A DNA stretch of 64,000 nt. Source: Labilibaculum manganireducens. Its GTDB lineage: Bacteria > Bacteroidota > Bacteroidia > Bacteroidales > Marinifilaceae. Position numbers and translations under genes: made by a program. Within the stretch, counting starts at the first letter, position 1, and every line of letters starts with the position of its first letter. The stretch lies in the NCBI RefSeq assembly GCF_002843385.1, contig NZ_MVDE01000002.1, forward strand, positions 186,001 to 250,000. Reading direction: 5' to 3'. This document shows positions 26,862 through 36,660 of the stretch, in pieces. Under the pieces are notes generated by a model that was given only the letters and a program-made list of their open reading frames with translations, ran no database searches and had not been told where the DNA came from.

Positions 26862-27989
26862 ATGAAAAAAATATATCAAAAATTATTCGCAGCAATGTGT
26901 GTTTTATGCATGTTGACATCTAGTGCTTGTGATGACACAGAATCACCATCTCTTGATTTTTCAGGAGACGTTGATATTCATTCTTTTATAGTAAATGGTG
27001 TAGAGGGTACTATTAATGAGGAAAATTCATCCATTTCAGTAATCCTTCCTGCTGGTTCAGATTTAACTGCATTGACACCACAAATAACACTAGGAGATGG
27101 TGCGGTGATTGTTCCAGCTAGTGATGAGCCAGTCGATTTTTCGGATTTTAATGGAAATCTGCTTAATGTGACTTATACCGTGACTAACCTAAATCTATAT
27201 CAAAAGTATAATGTATTAGTAGATGTTGCGAGAGCTGATATTACAAGTTTTAAAATTGGTTCGGTAGAAGGTGATATTGATCAAACAAACAAGACGATTG
27301 TAATTTATTTGCCGGAAGGTACCGATATCACGTCTCTAATTCCAATTGTTGCATGTACCGAAGGAGCTGCTTTAACTCCTGAATCAGGGGCTGTTGTTGA
27401 TTTTACAAGCCCAGTAACCTTTACACTTGACTATTTAGGTTCTTTGTTTAAATATGAGGTCACCGTAATCTTAGGAGAAGCTCCTAAACCTGCTCTTGTT
27501 ATTTACAACGGAGAAGATGTATCTCCAATTTGGGCATCAATTGCCAGTACAATCAATAACGGATATGCTAATCCAAAAAGGGATGCTGTTAATTCCACAT
27601 CAACATGTGTTGCAATAATGAGAAATAAGGAAGATACTGATGATGGAGGAAAACCATGGTCGGGTGGTGCATTATGGGGTACATATAAAGTGGATATTGA
27701 TCCGGCAGAGTATAGTAAAATTAGTTTAATGGTATTAAAAGAAGCTGCCGGGGATGTACAGATAGAGATACAATCGGATGGTGAGCAAAATAAAGATTGG
27801 TTAAAAGTTTTCTATTCTGCAGAAGCAATTGGTGAATGGCAGGAATTAATATTTGAAATTCCGGAAAGCAGAACCGCAGTTATAAACAATATCTTGGTTG
27901 CTCCGCATGTAAATGAAACAGCAGATGATCAAGCTTTCACTTCTCACATGATATATTGGGACGAATTAAAAGCCTATCCAAAGGAATAA
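26862..27989 (+). CDS. DUF5018-repeat surface lipoprotein, putative fructan-binding protein
   Basis: A 375-residue lipoprotein (SSAC lipobox, Cys at about 23). Two DUF5018-like beta domains follow each other: about 40-120 (IHSFIVNGVEGTINEENSSI, PAGSDLTALTP) and about 122-205 (ITSFKIGSVEGDIDQTNKTI, PEGTDITSLIP). The C-terminal domain of about 165 residues ends in MIYWDELKAYPK and looks like a carbohydrate-binding jelly roll. Tandem beta domains with a terminal binding domain are the usual plan of surface glycan-binding proteins in such loci. It sits where BT1761-type levan binders occur. The function is inferred from context. Confidence 0.8.
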   Translation: MKKIYQKLFAAMCVLCMLTSSACDDTESPSLDFSGDVDIHSFIVNGVEGTINEENSSISVILPAGSDLTALTPQITLGDGAVIVPASDEPVDFSDFNGNLLNVTYTVTNLNLYQKYNVLVDVARADITSFKIGSVEGDIDQTNKTIVIYLPEGTDITSLIPIVACTEGAALTPESGAVVDFTSPVTFTLDYLGSLFKYEVTVILGEAPKPALVIYNGEDVSPIWASIASTINNGYANPKRDAVNSTSTCVAIMRNKEDTDDGGKPWSGGALWGTYKVDIDPAEYSKISLMVLKEAAGDVQIEIQSDGEQNKDWLKVFYSAEAIGEWQELIFEIPESRTAVINNILVAPHVNETADDQAFTSHMIYWDELKAYPKE

Positions 27990-28000
27990 TATTAAACCAA

Positions 28001-28027
28001 AGCGAACGGAATTTATTTCCGTTCGCT
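28001..28027 (+). other. Perfect intra-operon hairpin between the DUF5018 and GH32 genes
   Basis: AGCGAACGGAA (28001-28011) pairs perfectly with TTCCGTTCGCT (28017-28027) around a 5-base loop, 15 bases before the next start codon. No T tract follows. It is comparable to the hairpin after susD and may set relative mRNA levels. Confidence 0.55.
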
Positions 28028-28041
28028 AAATAATCATTCAA

Positions 28042-29616
28042 ATGAGATTTCAACTATTATTACTTACGTATATTCTTCTCTTATTTAATTCAAGTTGTTC
28101 AAAAGACAACAATATTGAGAATGCAACGCCTCCGCAAGTTGACACAACAACAAGTTGCAGGTCGGTTGTTGAAAGTGGTGCATATTCAACATTCTACAAA
28201 CCTCAAAACGGTTATGTGGGCGATCCAATGCCATATTATAATGTGGATGATAATGTGTGTTACCTGTTTTATTTGCAGGATTGGAGAAATGGGGCTGGTA
28301 CAGACCATCCAATCTATTGTACTACAACTAAAGACTACAGCAGTTTTTCAGGGCTTACTCAATCAATAGGCAACGGAGAATCAAATTCGCAGGAGGCTTA
28401 TTTAGGAACAGGAAGTTTTATAAAAAATTCGGAAGGGAAATTATTCGGTTTTTATACAGGACATAATGGTAATTTGTACCCTGCAGAAAAAATAATGTTG
28501 GCTACTTCAACCGATATGAGAACTTTTACAAAAGTTCCATCATTCACATTTGAGGCACCTGACGGCTATAATAAAAATACCTTTAGAGATCCTTGTGTGT
28601 ATTATGATCCAACAAAATCTGCCTATGTAATGCTGGTTACCACAGTTAAAGATGGAAAAGGTATATTGGCACGTTATACATCAGTTGATCTCGAGAACTG
28701 GAATCTAATAGCTCCTCTTACAGATTTTGATTCGGATGCAGAAATCCTTGAATGTCCTGATGTTTTTAAAATGGGTGATAAATGGTATCTATTGTTTTCT
28801 CGTATTAATAGAGATGAGCATCGAAAAACATTTTATAGAATAGCTGATAGTCCAGATGGTCCGTGGAAACGTTGTGAAGATGAAAAAGGTCATCACGAAA
28901 CCTTTGATGGTCTGTATTTTTATGCTGGAAAAACAGCTTCAAATGGAACCGAACGTTATCTATCCGGATGGTGTTCAACAGGACAGGAAGTTAATGGAAA
29001 TAACGAACTTGATTGGGCAGGTAGTTTAATAACGCATAAACTAGTTCAACAACCCAGTGGTAAGTTATATACTACAATTTCGGAAGGAGTAGACAATAAG
29101 TTTAATACTCCGGCAGATTATTTAATGGTTAAGTCGAAGGGGGATGTATCGGGGGAAGATGGAACATACTTAATGAGATATAAAGATGGAAGATCTTATG
29201 GCCTATTTAATCGGAATACAGTTCCTGTAAAAATAGAGCTCAGTATAGATGCTTCTCAGTCTTCCAGATTTGGATTTTCATTTGGAGCTTGTGATGATTT
29301 GTCCGAAGTTTATTCTGTAACTTTTGATTTAACATCTTCTAATAAATGGTCAGTGCCGGCTTTATTTCTTTATAAGGAGTCCATTTATTCAAATGGTTCA
29401 TATAATGAATTAAATTTCACTCCTTTAATTGTTCCAGATGATAATATTTTCGATGTCAAAATTGTTATTGAGAAATCTATCTGTGTAGTCTATGTTAATA
29501 ATAATGTTGCTTTTACAAATCGCATATACAAAATGAACAAAAACCCATGGACAATATTTGTGGATGATGGTCAAATTGAGGTTTCTGATCTATCTATTTA
29601 TAAAATAACAAATTAG
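28042..29616 (+). CDS. GH32 family surface lipoprotein (candidate endo-fructanase)
   Basis: A 524-residue lipoprotein (NSSC lipobox, Cys at about 19). It has a five-blade propeller pattern and a complete but atypical GH32 triad: Asp61 in YVGDPMPYY as nucleophile, Asp183 in TFRDPCVYY, and Glu237 in LECPDVF as acid/base. The N-terminal motif differs from WMNDPNG, as in a Bacteroidota branch of GH32 that I associate with endo-acting levanases such as BT1760. That assignment is from memory and context. A C-terminal sandwich domain follows (about 350-524). The next gene starts 7 bases after the stop. Confidence 0.82.
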   Translation: MRFQLLLLTYILLLFNSSCSKDNNIENATPPQVDTTTSCRSVVESGAYSTFYKPQNGYVGDPMPYYNVDDNVCYLFYLQDWRNGAGTDHPIYCTTTKDYSSFSGLTQSIGNGESNSQEAYLGTGSFIKNSEGKLFGFYTGHNGNLYPAEKIMLATSTDMRTFTKVPSFTFEAPDGYNKNTFRDPCVYYDPTKSAYVMLVTTVKDGKGILARYTSVDLENWNLIAPLTDFDSDAEILECPDVFKMGDKWYLLFSRINRDEHRKTFYRIADSPDGPWKRCEDEKGHHETFDGLYFYAGKTASNGTERYLSGWCSTGQEVNGNNELDWAGSLITHKLVQQPSGKLYTTISEGVDNKFNTPADYLMVKSKGDVSGEDGTYLMRYKDGRSYGLFNRNTVPVKIELSIDASQSSRFGFSFGACDDLSEVYSVTFDLTSSNKWSVPALFLYKESIYSNGSYNELNFTPLIVPDDNIFDVKIVIEKSICVVYVNNNVAFTNRIYKMNKNPWTIFVDDGQIEVSDLSIYKITN

Positions 29617-29623
29617 TATTGAA

Positions 29624-31183
29624 ATGGAAAAATACATAGTAACTATAATAATATTAAGTTTTTTAGGGTGCTCTTGTACTTCAACAAGAAAAGAGAAGCT
29701 GGATAAGTCCGAAAAAATATATACTGAGCAATACCGTCCACAGTTTCATTTCACACCTGAAGTCAATTGGATGAACGATCCAAACGGAATGGTTTATTAT
29801 GAGGGCGAATATCACTTGTTTTATCAGTATCACCCCGAAAGTTCGGTGTGGGGACCAATGCATTGGGGGCATGCTGTAAGTAAGGATTTAGTGCATTGGG
29901 AACATTTGCCAATAGCATTGTATCCTGATTCTTTGGGATACATATTTTCTGGTTCAGCAGTGATAGATTATCAAAATACTTCAGGATTTGGATCAAAAGA
30001 TAAGCCGGCAATGGTTGCGATTTATACATACCACAATATGGAGGGAGAAAAGGCCGGACGGAATGATTTTCAATCGCAGGGAATTGCTTATAGCTTAGAC
30101 AAAGGGAGAACATGGACCAAGTATGAAAAGAACCCTGTATTAAAAAACCCTGGAATTAGAGATTTCAGAGATCCTAAAGTAATTTGGCATAAAGAATCTA
30201 AGAAATGGATTATGACTCTTGCAGTACAGGATCATACAAGTTTTTACTCTTCCACAAACCTTATTGATTGGACCTTTGAAAGTGATTTTGGAAAAGAACT
30301 TGGTTCACATGGCGGTGTTTGGGAATGTCCTGATTTATTTCCAATAAAAGTTGAAGGAACCGATGAGGAGAAATGGATTTTAATTGTCAGCATTGGTGCC
30401 GGAGGACCTAATGGTGGCAGCACTACTCAGTATTTTGTCGGCGATTTTAATGGAAAAGAATTTGTCAGTATTGGAAACGATACCAAATGGCTCGATTATG
30501 GAAGAGATAATTATGCAGGAGTAACCTGGTCGAATGTGCCGGAAGAGGATGGAAGGGTGCTGTTTATAGGTTGGATGAGTAACTGGCAATATGCCACTGT
30601 AGTTCCTACTTACAAGTGGAGAAGTGCGAATACCTTTCCAAGAGAATTGGTACTTAAAAAAGAGGATAACAATTACCATTTAAATTCTGTTCCGGTTAAA
30701 GAGCTGGAATTAATTCGGGAGGAATGTTATATCATTCCGAATCAGGATATAAAAGGAAATTTTGATGTGACCAATACCATTCCTTTTAAGGCAATCCCAT
30801 TGGAAATAGATTTGGAAATAGCATGGGATGAACAACCACAAAAGTTTGGTGTTAAGCTTAGCAACTCGGCGGGTGAAGAATTGGAAGCCTTTTATTCCGG
30901 AGTAAATGAAAGCTTTACTATTGATAGAACGAAGCTTAAGAATATTTCCTTCTCAGATGTTTTCGCAAGCATTGATAAAGCAAAGATAAGTTGTAAAACA
31001 GGAATAAAATTACAGATACTTATTGATGAATCTTCCATCGAGGTTTTTGTAAATGATGGAGAGTTGGTTATGACAGATCAATTTTTTTCTGCTGAAAAGT
31101 TTGATAAAATAGATGTAGTTAGTAGTGGTGATAACATTTCGTTTAAAGAAGCCAAATTCTACAAATTGAAATCAGTTTGGTAG
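29624..31183 (+). CDS. GH32 fructan hydrolase lipoprotein (levanase/inulinase/invertase type)
   Basis: A 519-residue lipoprotein (FLGC lipobox, Cys at about 16) that hydrolyses beta-fructosyl linkages. It has the complete canonical triad: Asp52 in WMNDPNG, Asp183 in FRDPKV, and Glu234 in WECPDLF. The C-terminal beta-sandwich carries IDESSIEVFVNDG. Motifs such as WMSNWQYAT match exo-acting fructanases. It is the last gene of the operon, with a terminator after it. The linkage preference (beta-2,6 or beta-2,1) cannot be read from the sequence. Confidence 0.94.
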   Translation: MEKYIVTIIILSFLGCSCTSTRKEKLDKSEKIYTEQYRPQFHFTPEVNWMNDPNGMVYYEGEYHLFYQYHPESSVWGPMHWGHAVSKDLVHWEHLPIALYPDSLGYIFSGSAVIDYQNTSGFGSKDKPAMVAIYTYHNMEGEKAGRNDFQSQGIAYSLDKGRTWTKYEKNPVLKNPGIRDFRDPKVIWHKESKKWIMTLAVQDHTSFYSSTNLIDWTFESDFGKELGSHGGVWECPDLFPIKVEGTDEEKWILIVSIGAGGPNGGSTTQYFVGDFNGKEFVSIGNDTKWLDYGRDNYAGVTWSNVPEEDGRVLFIGWMSNWQYATVVPTYKWRSANTFPRELVLKKEDNNYHLNSVPVKELELIREECYIIPNQDIKGNFDVTNTIPFKAIPLEIDLEIAWDEQPQKFGVKLSNSAGEELEAFYSGVNESFTIDRTKLKNISFSDVFASIDKAKISCKTGIKLQILIDESSIEVFVNDGELVMTDQFFSAEKFDKIDVVSSGDNISFKEAKFYKLKSVW

Positions 31184-31205
31184 AAAAAGGATGTTATTAA
31201 TAAGG

Positions 31206-31240
31206 AAAAATCCGGAGTCTGTATGACCCGGATTTTTTTT
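31206..31240 (+). terminator. Rho-independent terminator of the fructan operon
   Basis: AAAAATCCGG (31206-31215) pairs with CCGGATTTTT (31228-31237), with a T tract continuing to 31240. It ends the operon before the convergent sensor gene. Confidence 0.88.
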
Positions 31241-31352
31241 GATTACCCAATCAGACTAATGAAAAAAAACGAAGCCAACTACTCCAAAATGGGATGTGCT
31301 GTTATTTTTATCAGGTATCAATTTATTTTGATTTTTTATGTAAGCTTCTGCC

Positions 31353-34148
31353 TTACTTTTTTTGTTGAATGTATTCTTTGGGAGACATTTTAAATTTCTC
31401 TTTAAAACATTTGCTAAAATAAGATGGACTCGCAAACCCTGTTTGATAAGCAATTTGAGAAATACTTAAGTCTCCTTCCAAAAGTAGCGATGAGGCTTTT
31501 TTCAACTTTACATTTCGGATAAACTCACTGGCCGACAAATCGGTTAAGTTCTTTATTTTACGGTACAGATGAACTCTCGATAAATTAATATCCTTGCTCA
31601 ATTCTTCAACACCGTAATCGTAATTCTGATAATTGGTTTCAATGGCTTCGCAAGCTCTCTTCAAAAACTGCTGATCCAATCTGTTAATGCCATCGTTTTG
31701 TTCCGTGAAATCGATGCTTTCGCGATAATGAATTCGAACTCTTTTTTTGCTTTCGATTAATTTCCGCACCCTAACCTGCAAATGTTTCCTGTTAAAAGGT
31801 TTTGGAATGTAGGAATCAGCACCAACTTCCAGCCCTTCAATTTTATGTTCTTGTGAAGCTTTTGCGGTGAGCATGATGATTGGAATGTGACAGGTTTTTA
31901 AATCCGATTTTACAATGTTTGTCAATTCCAATCCATCCATCACTGGCATCATTAGGTCGGTAATGATCAATTCCGGATTCTCTGCTTCAATCACTTTTAA
32001 AGCTTGTTTTCCATTCTCGGCTCTCAAAATTTTATAGTTTCCTTTTAGCGATTCTGCGATATGCTCCGAAACGTCCGGGTTGTCCTCAACAATAAGAATC
32101 CGAATTTCTCTGTTGGTTAAGAAGGAAGGATTTTCTTCTTCGTTTGACTCAGTAAGCTGGGGAATAAAGTCCATTTCATCTAATTCTGATGGAATCTGCC
32201 TCGAAGTATCTTTTTCTTTAGAGTCGGCAAAAATTAAATCAGCATCATTAAAATGTGATTTACCCTTCTGCAAATAGACTGTTAATACTGTCCCTTTCCC
32301 TAAACTACTCTCAACATTTATAATTCCTGAGTGCAATTCAACCAAAGCTTTGGTTAAGGACAAGCCAACTCCGGTTCCAGGAAATGAAGCATTGGTTTTG
32401 GCTTGATAGAATCGTTGAAAGACGTTTTTAAGATCCGGTTCTGAAATTCCACAACCAGAATCAACTACGCTAATCTTTACACAATCCTTCATCTCTTTAT
32501 TAAATTCATGACTTGAATTCTCCAAATGAACAGCAATTTCACCTTGTTCGGGCGTAAATTTAAAGGCATTCGATAAAAGATTGAATAGAATTTTATCAAG
32601 TTTATCTGTATCAAAATACAAGTCTTCTTTTTGAATGGTCGACAAATATGAATAGTTAATATGCTTTTTATTTGCCAATTCTTGAAACGAATCAGATATC
32701 TCCTTAACGAACTGATTGATGTCATTCCTGGAAATCTTCATCTGCATTTTTTCATTCTCTATTTTTCGAAAATCCATCAGCTGATTGATTAAGCGAAGCA
32801 GTCGATTGGCATTTCTGTGCATTACATTTAACTGTTGATACGATTCTTTGTCTTTAATTTTTTGATCTAAAAGATTCTCAATAGATCCAAGAATTAGAGT
32901 TAAAGGAGTTCTGAATTCATGCGAAACATTGGTAAAAAATCTTAGTTTTGTTTGAGTTGCTTCTTCCAATTGAGCTGAAATCAAAATGAGCCTTTCATGT
33001 TGATCTTCGATTTGTTCTTTTTGTTCCTCTAATTTTCGATTGGCTTTAATCTTATTTTTGAATGCTTGAAACAAGAGTACGGCCAAAAGAATGACAATAA
33101 GAAGAAAACTAAGCGAAATAATCAGCCACATTCTCTGACTTTTGTATTTAATAATTTGAGAGTCAAGAATAGTTTTTGCCGTGGATATTTTTCCCTGAAG
33201 GGAAAGAATCTGATCGGTTTGCAGTTTCTGGATTTCTGCGTTGTCAGAATCAATAACAACTGTTTTTAGAATGATATTTTTCTTAAATGGTTTTTTATTT
33301 AAAATTTTAAAGGCTAACTGTATCGCTTCCGCACCACCGGTTGGGTATAAAAAAGTAGCATTAATTTTCTTCTGAATTACAGCATTAACGCCGTCATTTG
33401 GTCCTGGCAAACCATCAATCCCAAGTAAAAAAGGTTTGTGTTCGCCAAATTTCGATTGCAGTACTTCATATGCGCCAATAGCCATGTAGTCATTATGAGC
33501 AAAAACCAAATCGATATTATCATGTTGTTCAATGGCTAGCTTCATCATTTTGGCACCACCCTGTTTGAACCATTCTCCTGTTTCTGAGAAAATAATTTTG
33601 ATACCAGGATATTTGCTGATGACTTCAGAGAATCCTTTGTGTCGTTCAATGGCAGGACTGGAACCTTTTAGTCCCCAAATTTCAGCAATGTTACCTTTGC
33701 CATTTAATAATCTGGCAGCATATTTTCCAGCCTCCCTCCCAATCAAATAATTGTCGGCACTAATTTGAGCTGTATAGTTTTCACTTTCAATTTTTCGATC
33801 GAGAACAATTACTGGAATTCCCTTGCGAAAAACTTCCTCAACAATATGAGTTATTGGGGCCGACTCGTTGGGAGAAACGATTAGTAAATCAATACCGCTT
33901 TTAACTAGTTCCCTAATATCCCTAATTTGGTTTTCATTATTGTCATGTGCATCAGTTATTACTAATTCCATATTTTGAAATAGAATCAATTCATTTTGCA
34001 TTTCACTTTGCATCGCTTTTCGCCAGCTGTCTACCGATGTACATTGCGAAAAACCGATTTTGAATTGATCCTCTGCAAATCCCTTTTCGGAGAATACTAA
34101 AATGAAAATAATGAGTAATAGGGAGTATTTTTTTCTTGTAATAGTCAT
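31353..34148 (-). CDS. Hybrid two-component system sensor-regulator with periplasmic sugar-binding domain (BT1754-like)
   Basis: A 931-residue one-protein signalling system that likely activates the fructan operon. The start at 34148 places the signal peptide MTITRKKYSLLLIIFILVFS at the N-terminus. Domains in order are a periplasmic LacI/ribose-binding-like domain (about 27-310), a membrane helix (about 335-360), HisKA with VSHEFRTPL (His near 409), HATPase with GTGVGLSLTKALVELHSG, a receiver with Asp near 728 in DLMMPVMDG, and an AraC helix-turn-helix (about 830-931). The type I binding-protein sensor, rather than the usual beta-propeller, is the arrangement of BT1754, which binds fructose directly. 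It is convergent with the operon it should regulate. Confidence 0.94.
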   Translation of the reverse strand: MTITRKKYSLLLIIFILVFSEKGFAEDQFKIGFSQCTSVDSWRKAMQSEMQNELILFQNMELVITDAHDNNENQIRDIRELVKSGIDLLIVSPNESAPITHIVEEVFRKGIPVIVLDRKIESENYTAQISADNYLIGREAGKYAARLLNGKGNIAEIWGLKGSSPAIERHKGFSEVISKYPGIKIIFSETGEWFKQGGAKMMKLAIEQHDNIDLVFAHNDYMAIGAYEVLQSKFGEHKPFLLGIDGLPGPNDGVNAVIQKKINATFLYPTGGAEAIQLAFKILNKKPFKKNIILKTVVIDSDNAEIQKLQTDQILSLQGKISTAKTILDSQIIKYKSQRMWLIISLSFLLIVILLAVLLFQAFKNKIKANRKLEEQKEQIEDQHERLILISAQLEEATQTKLRFFTNVSHEFRTPLTLILGSIENLLDQKIKDKESYQQLNVMHRNANRLLRLINQLMDFRKIENEKMQMKISRNDINQFVKEISDSFQELANKKHINYSYLSTIQKEDLYFDTDKLDKILFNLLSNAFKFTPEQGEIAVHLENSSHEFNKEMKDCVKISVVDSGCGISEPDLKNVFQRFYQAKTNASFPGTGVGLSLTKALVELHSGIINVESSLGKGTVLTVYLQKGKSHFNDADLIFADSKEKDTSRQIPSELDEMDFIPQLTESNEEENPSFLTNREIRILIVEDNPDVSEHIAESLKGNYKILRAENGKQALKVIEAENPELIITDLMMPVMDGLELTNIVKSDLKTCHIPIIMLTAKASQEHKIEGLEVGADSYIPKPFNRKHLQVRVRKLIESKKRVRIHYRESIDFTEQNDGINRLDQQFLKRACEAIETNYQNYDYGVEELSKDINLSRVHLYRKIKNLTDLSASEFIRNVKLKKASSLLLEGDLSISQIAYQTGFASPSYFSKCFKEKFKMSPKEYIQQKK

Positions 34149-34810
34149 AGTTTCAAATTTACTCAAAAAAGGTTTTGTGTAGTAGCACGAAACATGAAAA
34201 ATAAAAGAATATTTACAGTTTTCAGCCAAAGAAATTAGAAAAGCTTTTTAGGTATCCTTTTGGTTGATACCGGCAGTTTATTTCAACTTGTTTTCATCAT
34301 CTCTGTATGGTAAGTAGGCGCGGTGGAATTATTGACAATCAACGGAATAAAAATTGAAGCCTTACACTTCTTATATTCGGAGATATTTCTGTAAGCAAAT
34401 CAGTCGTTATTTTTTGACATGTAATTGATTTTCACTCGTGAGATGGTTTTATTTCTGAAAAACAGACTATTACTCAAGTGTATGGTGTTTTTTATTTAAG
34501 AAATTAACTTCCATTCAAGTAGAGGAGTTCTTTTTTAGCAGGATATTATCTTCTTGAATTTTGGATACTAATTTCAATGTGATATTTATATATTGTTTAA
34601 AGGTTCTTTGAAAGTGGCATAATTGTCTGCTAATAAATTCAAAGTTTAACTTGGACTAATCACATAAGAGAATTACTTTAGATGAGGAAACAAAGATCTT
34701 GGGCTTATTTTAAAGCCACCATTTTATTAAAAATGAGAGAGTTTTTTTTCAAAGCTGGAATAAAGAATATCCAGCAACCATTAAGTGTAAAAAAGTTAAA
34801 GAAAGAATAG
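34149..34810. other. 662-bp gene-free region between sensor and iron operon
   Basis: No ORF, RNA gene or repeat family was recognised. It holds the divergent upstream regions of the hybrid sensor and the feo operon. A small hairpin GGTATC/GATACC at 34251-34271 is the only clear symmetry. The promoter boxes are not convincing. Confidence 0.5.
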
Positions 34811-35863
34811 ATGATTACATTATTAACAGTAGGTATACAATCAGGTATATTGTTTTTCTTTGGAGTTGTGGTTGTATTAATCATTTTTTGGATTTTCTGG
34901 CCCAAAAAAGGATTGATAGCCCTTTTTTCAAAGATAAAAATGAACAATCAAAGGGTTCAATTGGAGGATGCCCTTAAGTACTTGTTTGATTGTGAGTACA
35001 ACAAGAATTTATGCAATATGAATAGTATTGCGGGCAATCTGAATATTTCAGATGATAGCGCAAGTCAACTGATTGAGCGGCTGCTTGTTTTGGGTTTGGT
35101 AACTATGGATGATAACACCATATCTTTAACAGATACCGGAAGATCTTATTCACTTCGGGTAATTCGGGTACATCGTATATGGGAAAGGTATCTTGCCGAT
35201 GAAACAAGTGTAGCTCAAGCTGATTGGCATAACGAGGCTGATCGGATAGAGCATTTTGTTACACAGGAAGATACGGAAAAATTAGCTGCCCAAATGGGCA
35301 ATCCTGTATTTGATCCGCATGGAGATCCGATACCTTCAATTGACGGGGAGTTGCCTGAACCTAAAGGGAAACTACTAAGTAACCTAAAAAAAGGTGTGAC
35401 TGGCCGGATTATTCATATCGAAGATGAACCGCGAAGCATTTATGAGCAATTGGTGGTAGAAGGATTATATCCTGGCATGCAAGTGTATGTAACAGATGTA
35501 GATAAAGGAAAAACCACTTTTATTGCCAATGGAGATGAATGTACTTTAACTCCACTTTTTGCTTCCCAGATAACTGTTGAATTGCTGTCCGGAACTGTGC
35601 CCTTAGCTCCAAAATACGAATTGTTGTCATCTCTGGCCATAGGAGAAAAGGCTGAAATTGCCGGAATTTCGCCCAATTGCAGAGGACAACAGCGAAGAAG
35701 ACTGATGGATTTAGGAGTGGTTGCAGGTAGTTTGGTATCAGCAGAAATGAAAAGCGCTTCCGGTGATCCGATTGGATACCGGGTAATGGGAGCAACAATC
35801 GGAATCAGAAAAACACAAGCTGATTTAATTTTTGTCCACAAAAAAAATGACACAAATGAGTAA
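34811..35863 (+). CDS. Membrane-anchored DtxR-type regulator fused to two FeoA domains
   Basis: A 350-residue fusion. An N-terminal membrane helix (about 8-30, [18 protein letters not shown]) is followed by a winged helix (about 45-105). Next comes a DtxR metal-binding/dimerisation domain with [11 protein letters not shown] and [12 protein letters not shown] (about 117-150) and [12 protein letters not shown]. Two FeoA-like SH3 domains follow (about 185-256, [14 protein letters not shown]; about 265-345, [12 protein letters not shown]). FeoA normally assists the FeoB ferrous iron transporter, and DtxR proteins repress in response to iron or manganese. The fusion suggests an iron-responsive accessory subunit at the membrane. 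Its stop overlaps the next gene, indicating coupling. Confidence 0.87.
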   Translation: MITLLTVGIQSGILFFFGVVVVLIIFWIFWPKKGLIALFSKIKMNNQRVQLEDALKYLFDCEYNKNLCNMNSIAGNLNISDDSASQLIERLLVLGLVTMDDNTISLTDTGRSYSLRVIRVHRIWERYLADETSVAQADWHNEADRIEHFVTQEDTEKLAAQMGNPVFDPHGDPIPSIDGELPEPKGKLLSNLKKGVTGRIIHIEDEPRSIYEQLVVEGLYPGMQVYVTDVDKGKTTFIANGDECTLTPLFASQITVELLSGTVPLAPKYELLSSLAIGEKAEIAGISPNCRGQQRRRLMDLGVVAGSLVSAEMKSASGDPIGYRVMGATIGIRKTQADLIFVHKKNDTNE

Positions 35864-36647
35864 CTCAAATAATTGTGACAATTGCCCTGTTCACAACAAA
35901 GAAAACCTGATTAAACTTGGGTTAAATATGGAACAGGTTGATTATGTAATAACGATGGCAGGCAATCCAAATACAGGGAAAAGTACTGTTTTTAATAACC
36001 TTACAGGATTGCATCAGCATACCGGCAACTGGCCGGGAAAAACGGTAAGCCGGGCTGAGGGCGGTTTTATATACAACGAGAAACGTTACAAAGTAGTCGA
36101 TTTGCCAGGTACCTATTCACTGCTCTCAACAAGTACAGATGAAGAGGTGGCGCGTAATTTTATTTTGTTTGGGCAACCTGATGTAACCGTAATTGTTGTT
36201 GATGCAACGCGGCTGGAACGTAACTTGAATCTGGCATTGCAAATACTCGAAATTACAGATCGGGCAGTGCTTTGCCTTAACTTAATGGACGAAGCCAAAC
36301 GCAATAACATCGAAATAGATGAAAGAGCTTTATCAAAGGAATTGGGGATACCTGTTATTCCAGCGTCTGCACGCAGAAAAGAGGGTATGAAAGAACTTCT
36401 TGCTGCTATCGAAGAAGTGGCTGCAGGAAAATATGTTTGCAAACCGCATAAAATTAAAAGCCGTTCAATTAAGCTTAATAATGCTATTTCAAGCTTAGCA
36501 TCAAAACTTGCAGAACAGTTTCCTAATCTTCCTAATTTGAATTGGGTTGCTTTGCGATTACTCGAAGGTGATAATAGTATTATTGAAGCAGTTCAATCGG
36601 GCGAACTGGGAAGTATAAATGCCGGAGATTCAACTGTTCAACTTTAA
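35847..36647 (+). CDS. feoB: FeoB GTPase domain as a separate protein
   Basis: A 266-residue soluble G protein, the N-terminal half of a ferrous iron transporter. It has GNPNTGKST (about 39-47, G1), [16 protein letters not shown] (G2 region), DLPGTYSL (G3), NLMDEA (G4, the FeoB form of NKxD) and PASARRKEG (G5). A helical GDI-like segment follows and ends in [20 protein letters not shown] cysteine motif precedes the G domain. The start could be ATG 35847 or 35856. The latter overlaps the upstream stop as ATGAGTAA. The membrane part is a separate gene 13 bases downstream in another frame. Confidence 0.88.
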   Translation: MTQMSNSNNCDNCPVHNKENLIKLGLNMEQVDYVITMAGNPNTGKSTVFNNLTGLHQHTGNWPGKTVSRAEGGFIYNEKRYKVVDLPGTYSLLSTSTDEEVARNFILFGQPDVTVIVVDATRLERNLNLALQILEITDRAVLCLNLMDEAKRNNIEIDERALSKELGIPVIPASARRKEGMKELLAAIEEVAAGKYVCKPHKIKSRSIKLNNAISSLASKLAEQFPNLPNLNWVALRLLEGDNSIIEAVQSGELGSINAGDSTVQL

Positions 36648-36660
36648 ATTTAGTAAAACG

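Noticed and set aside
34149-34810. Small protein or RNA gene in the gap before the iron operon
   Set aside because: The only ORF (34705-34947, minus) overlaps the DtxR-FeoA gene antisense and has no support.
36619-36660. Upstream in-frame start of the FeoB permease gene
   Set aside because: It would overlap the GTPase gene and add non-conserved residues ([14 protein letters not shown]). The ATG at 36661 is preferred.
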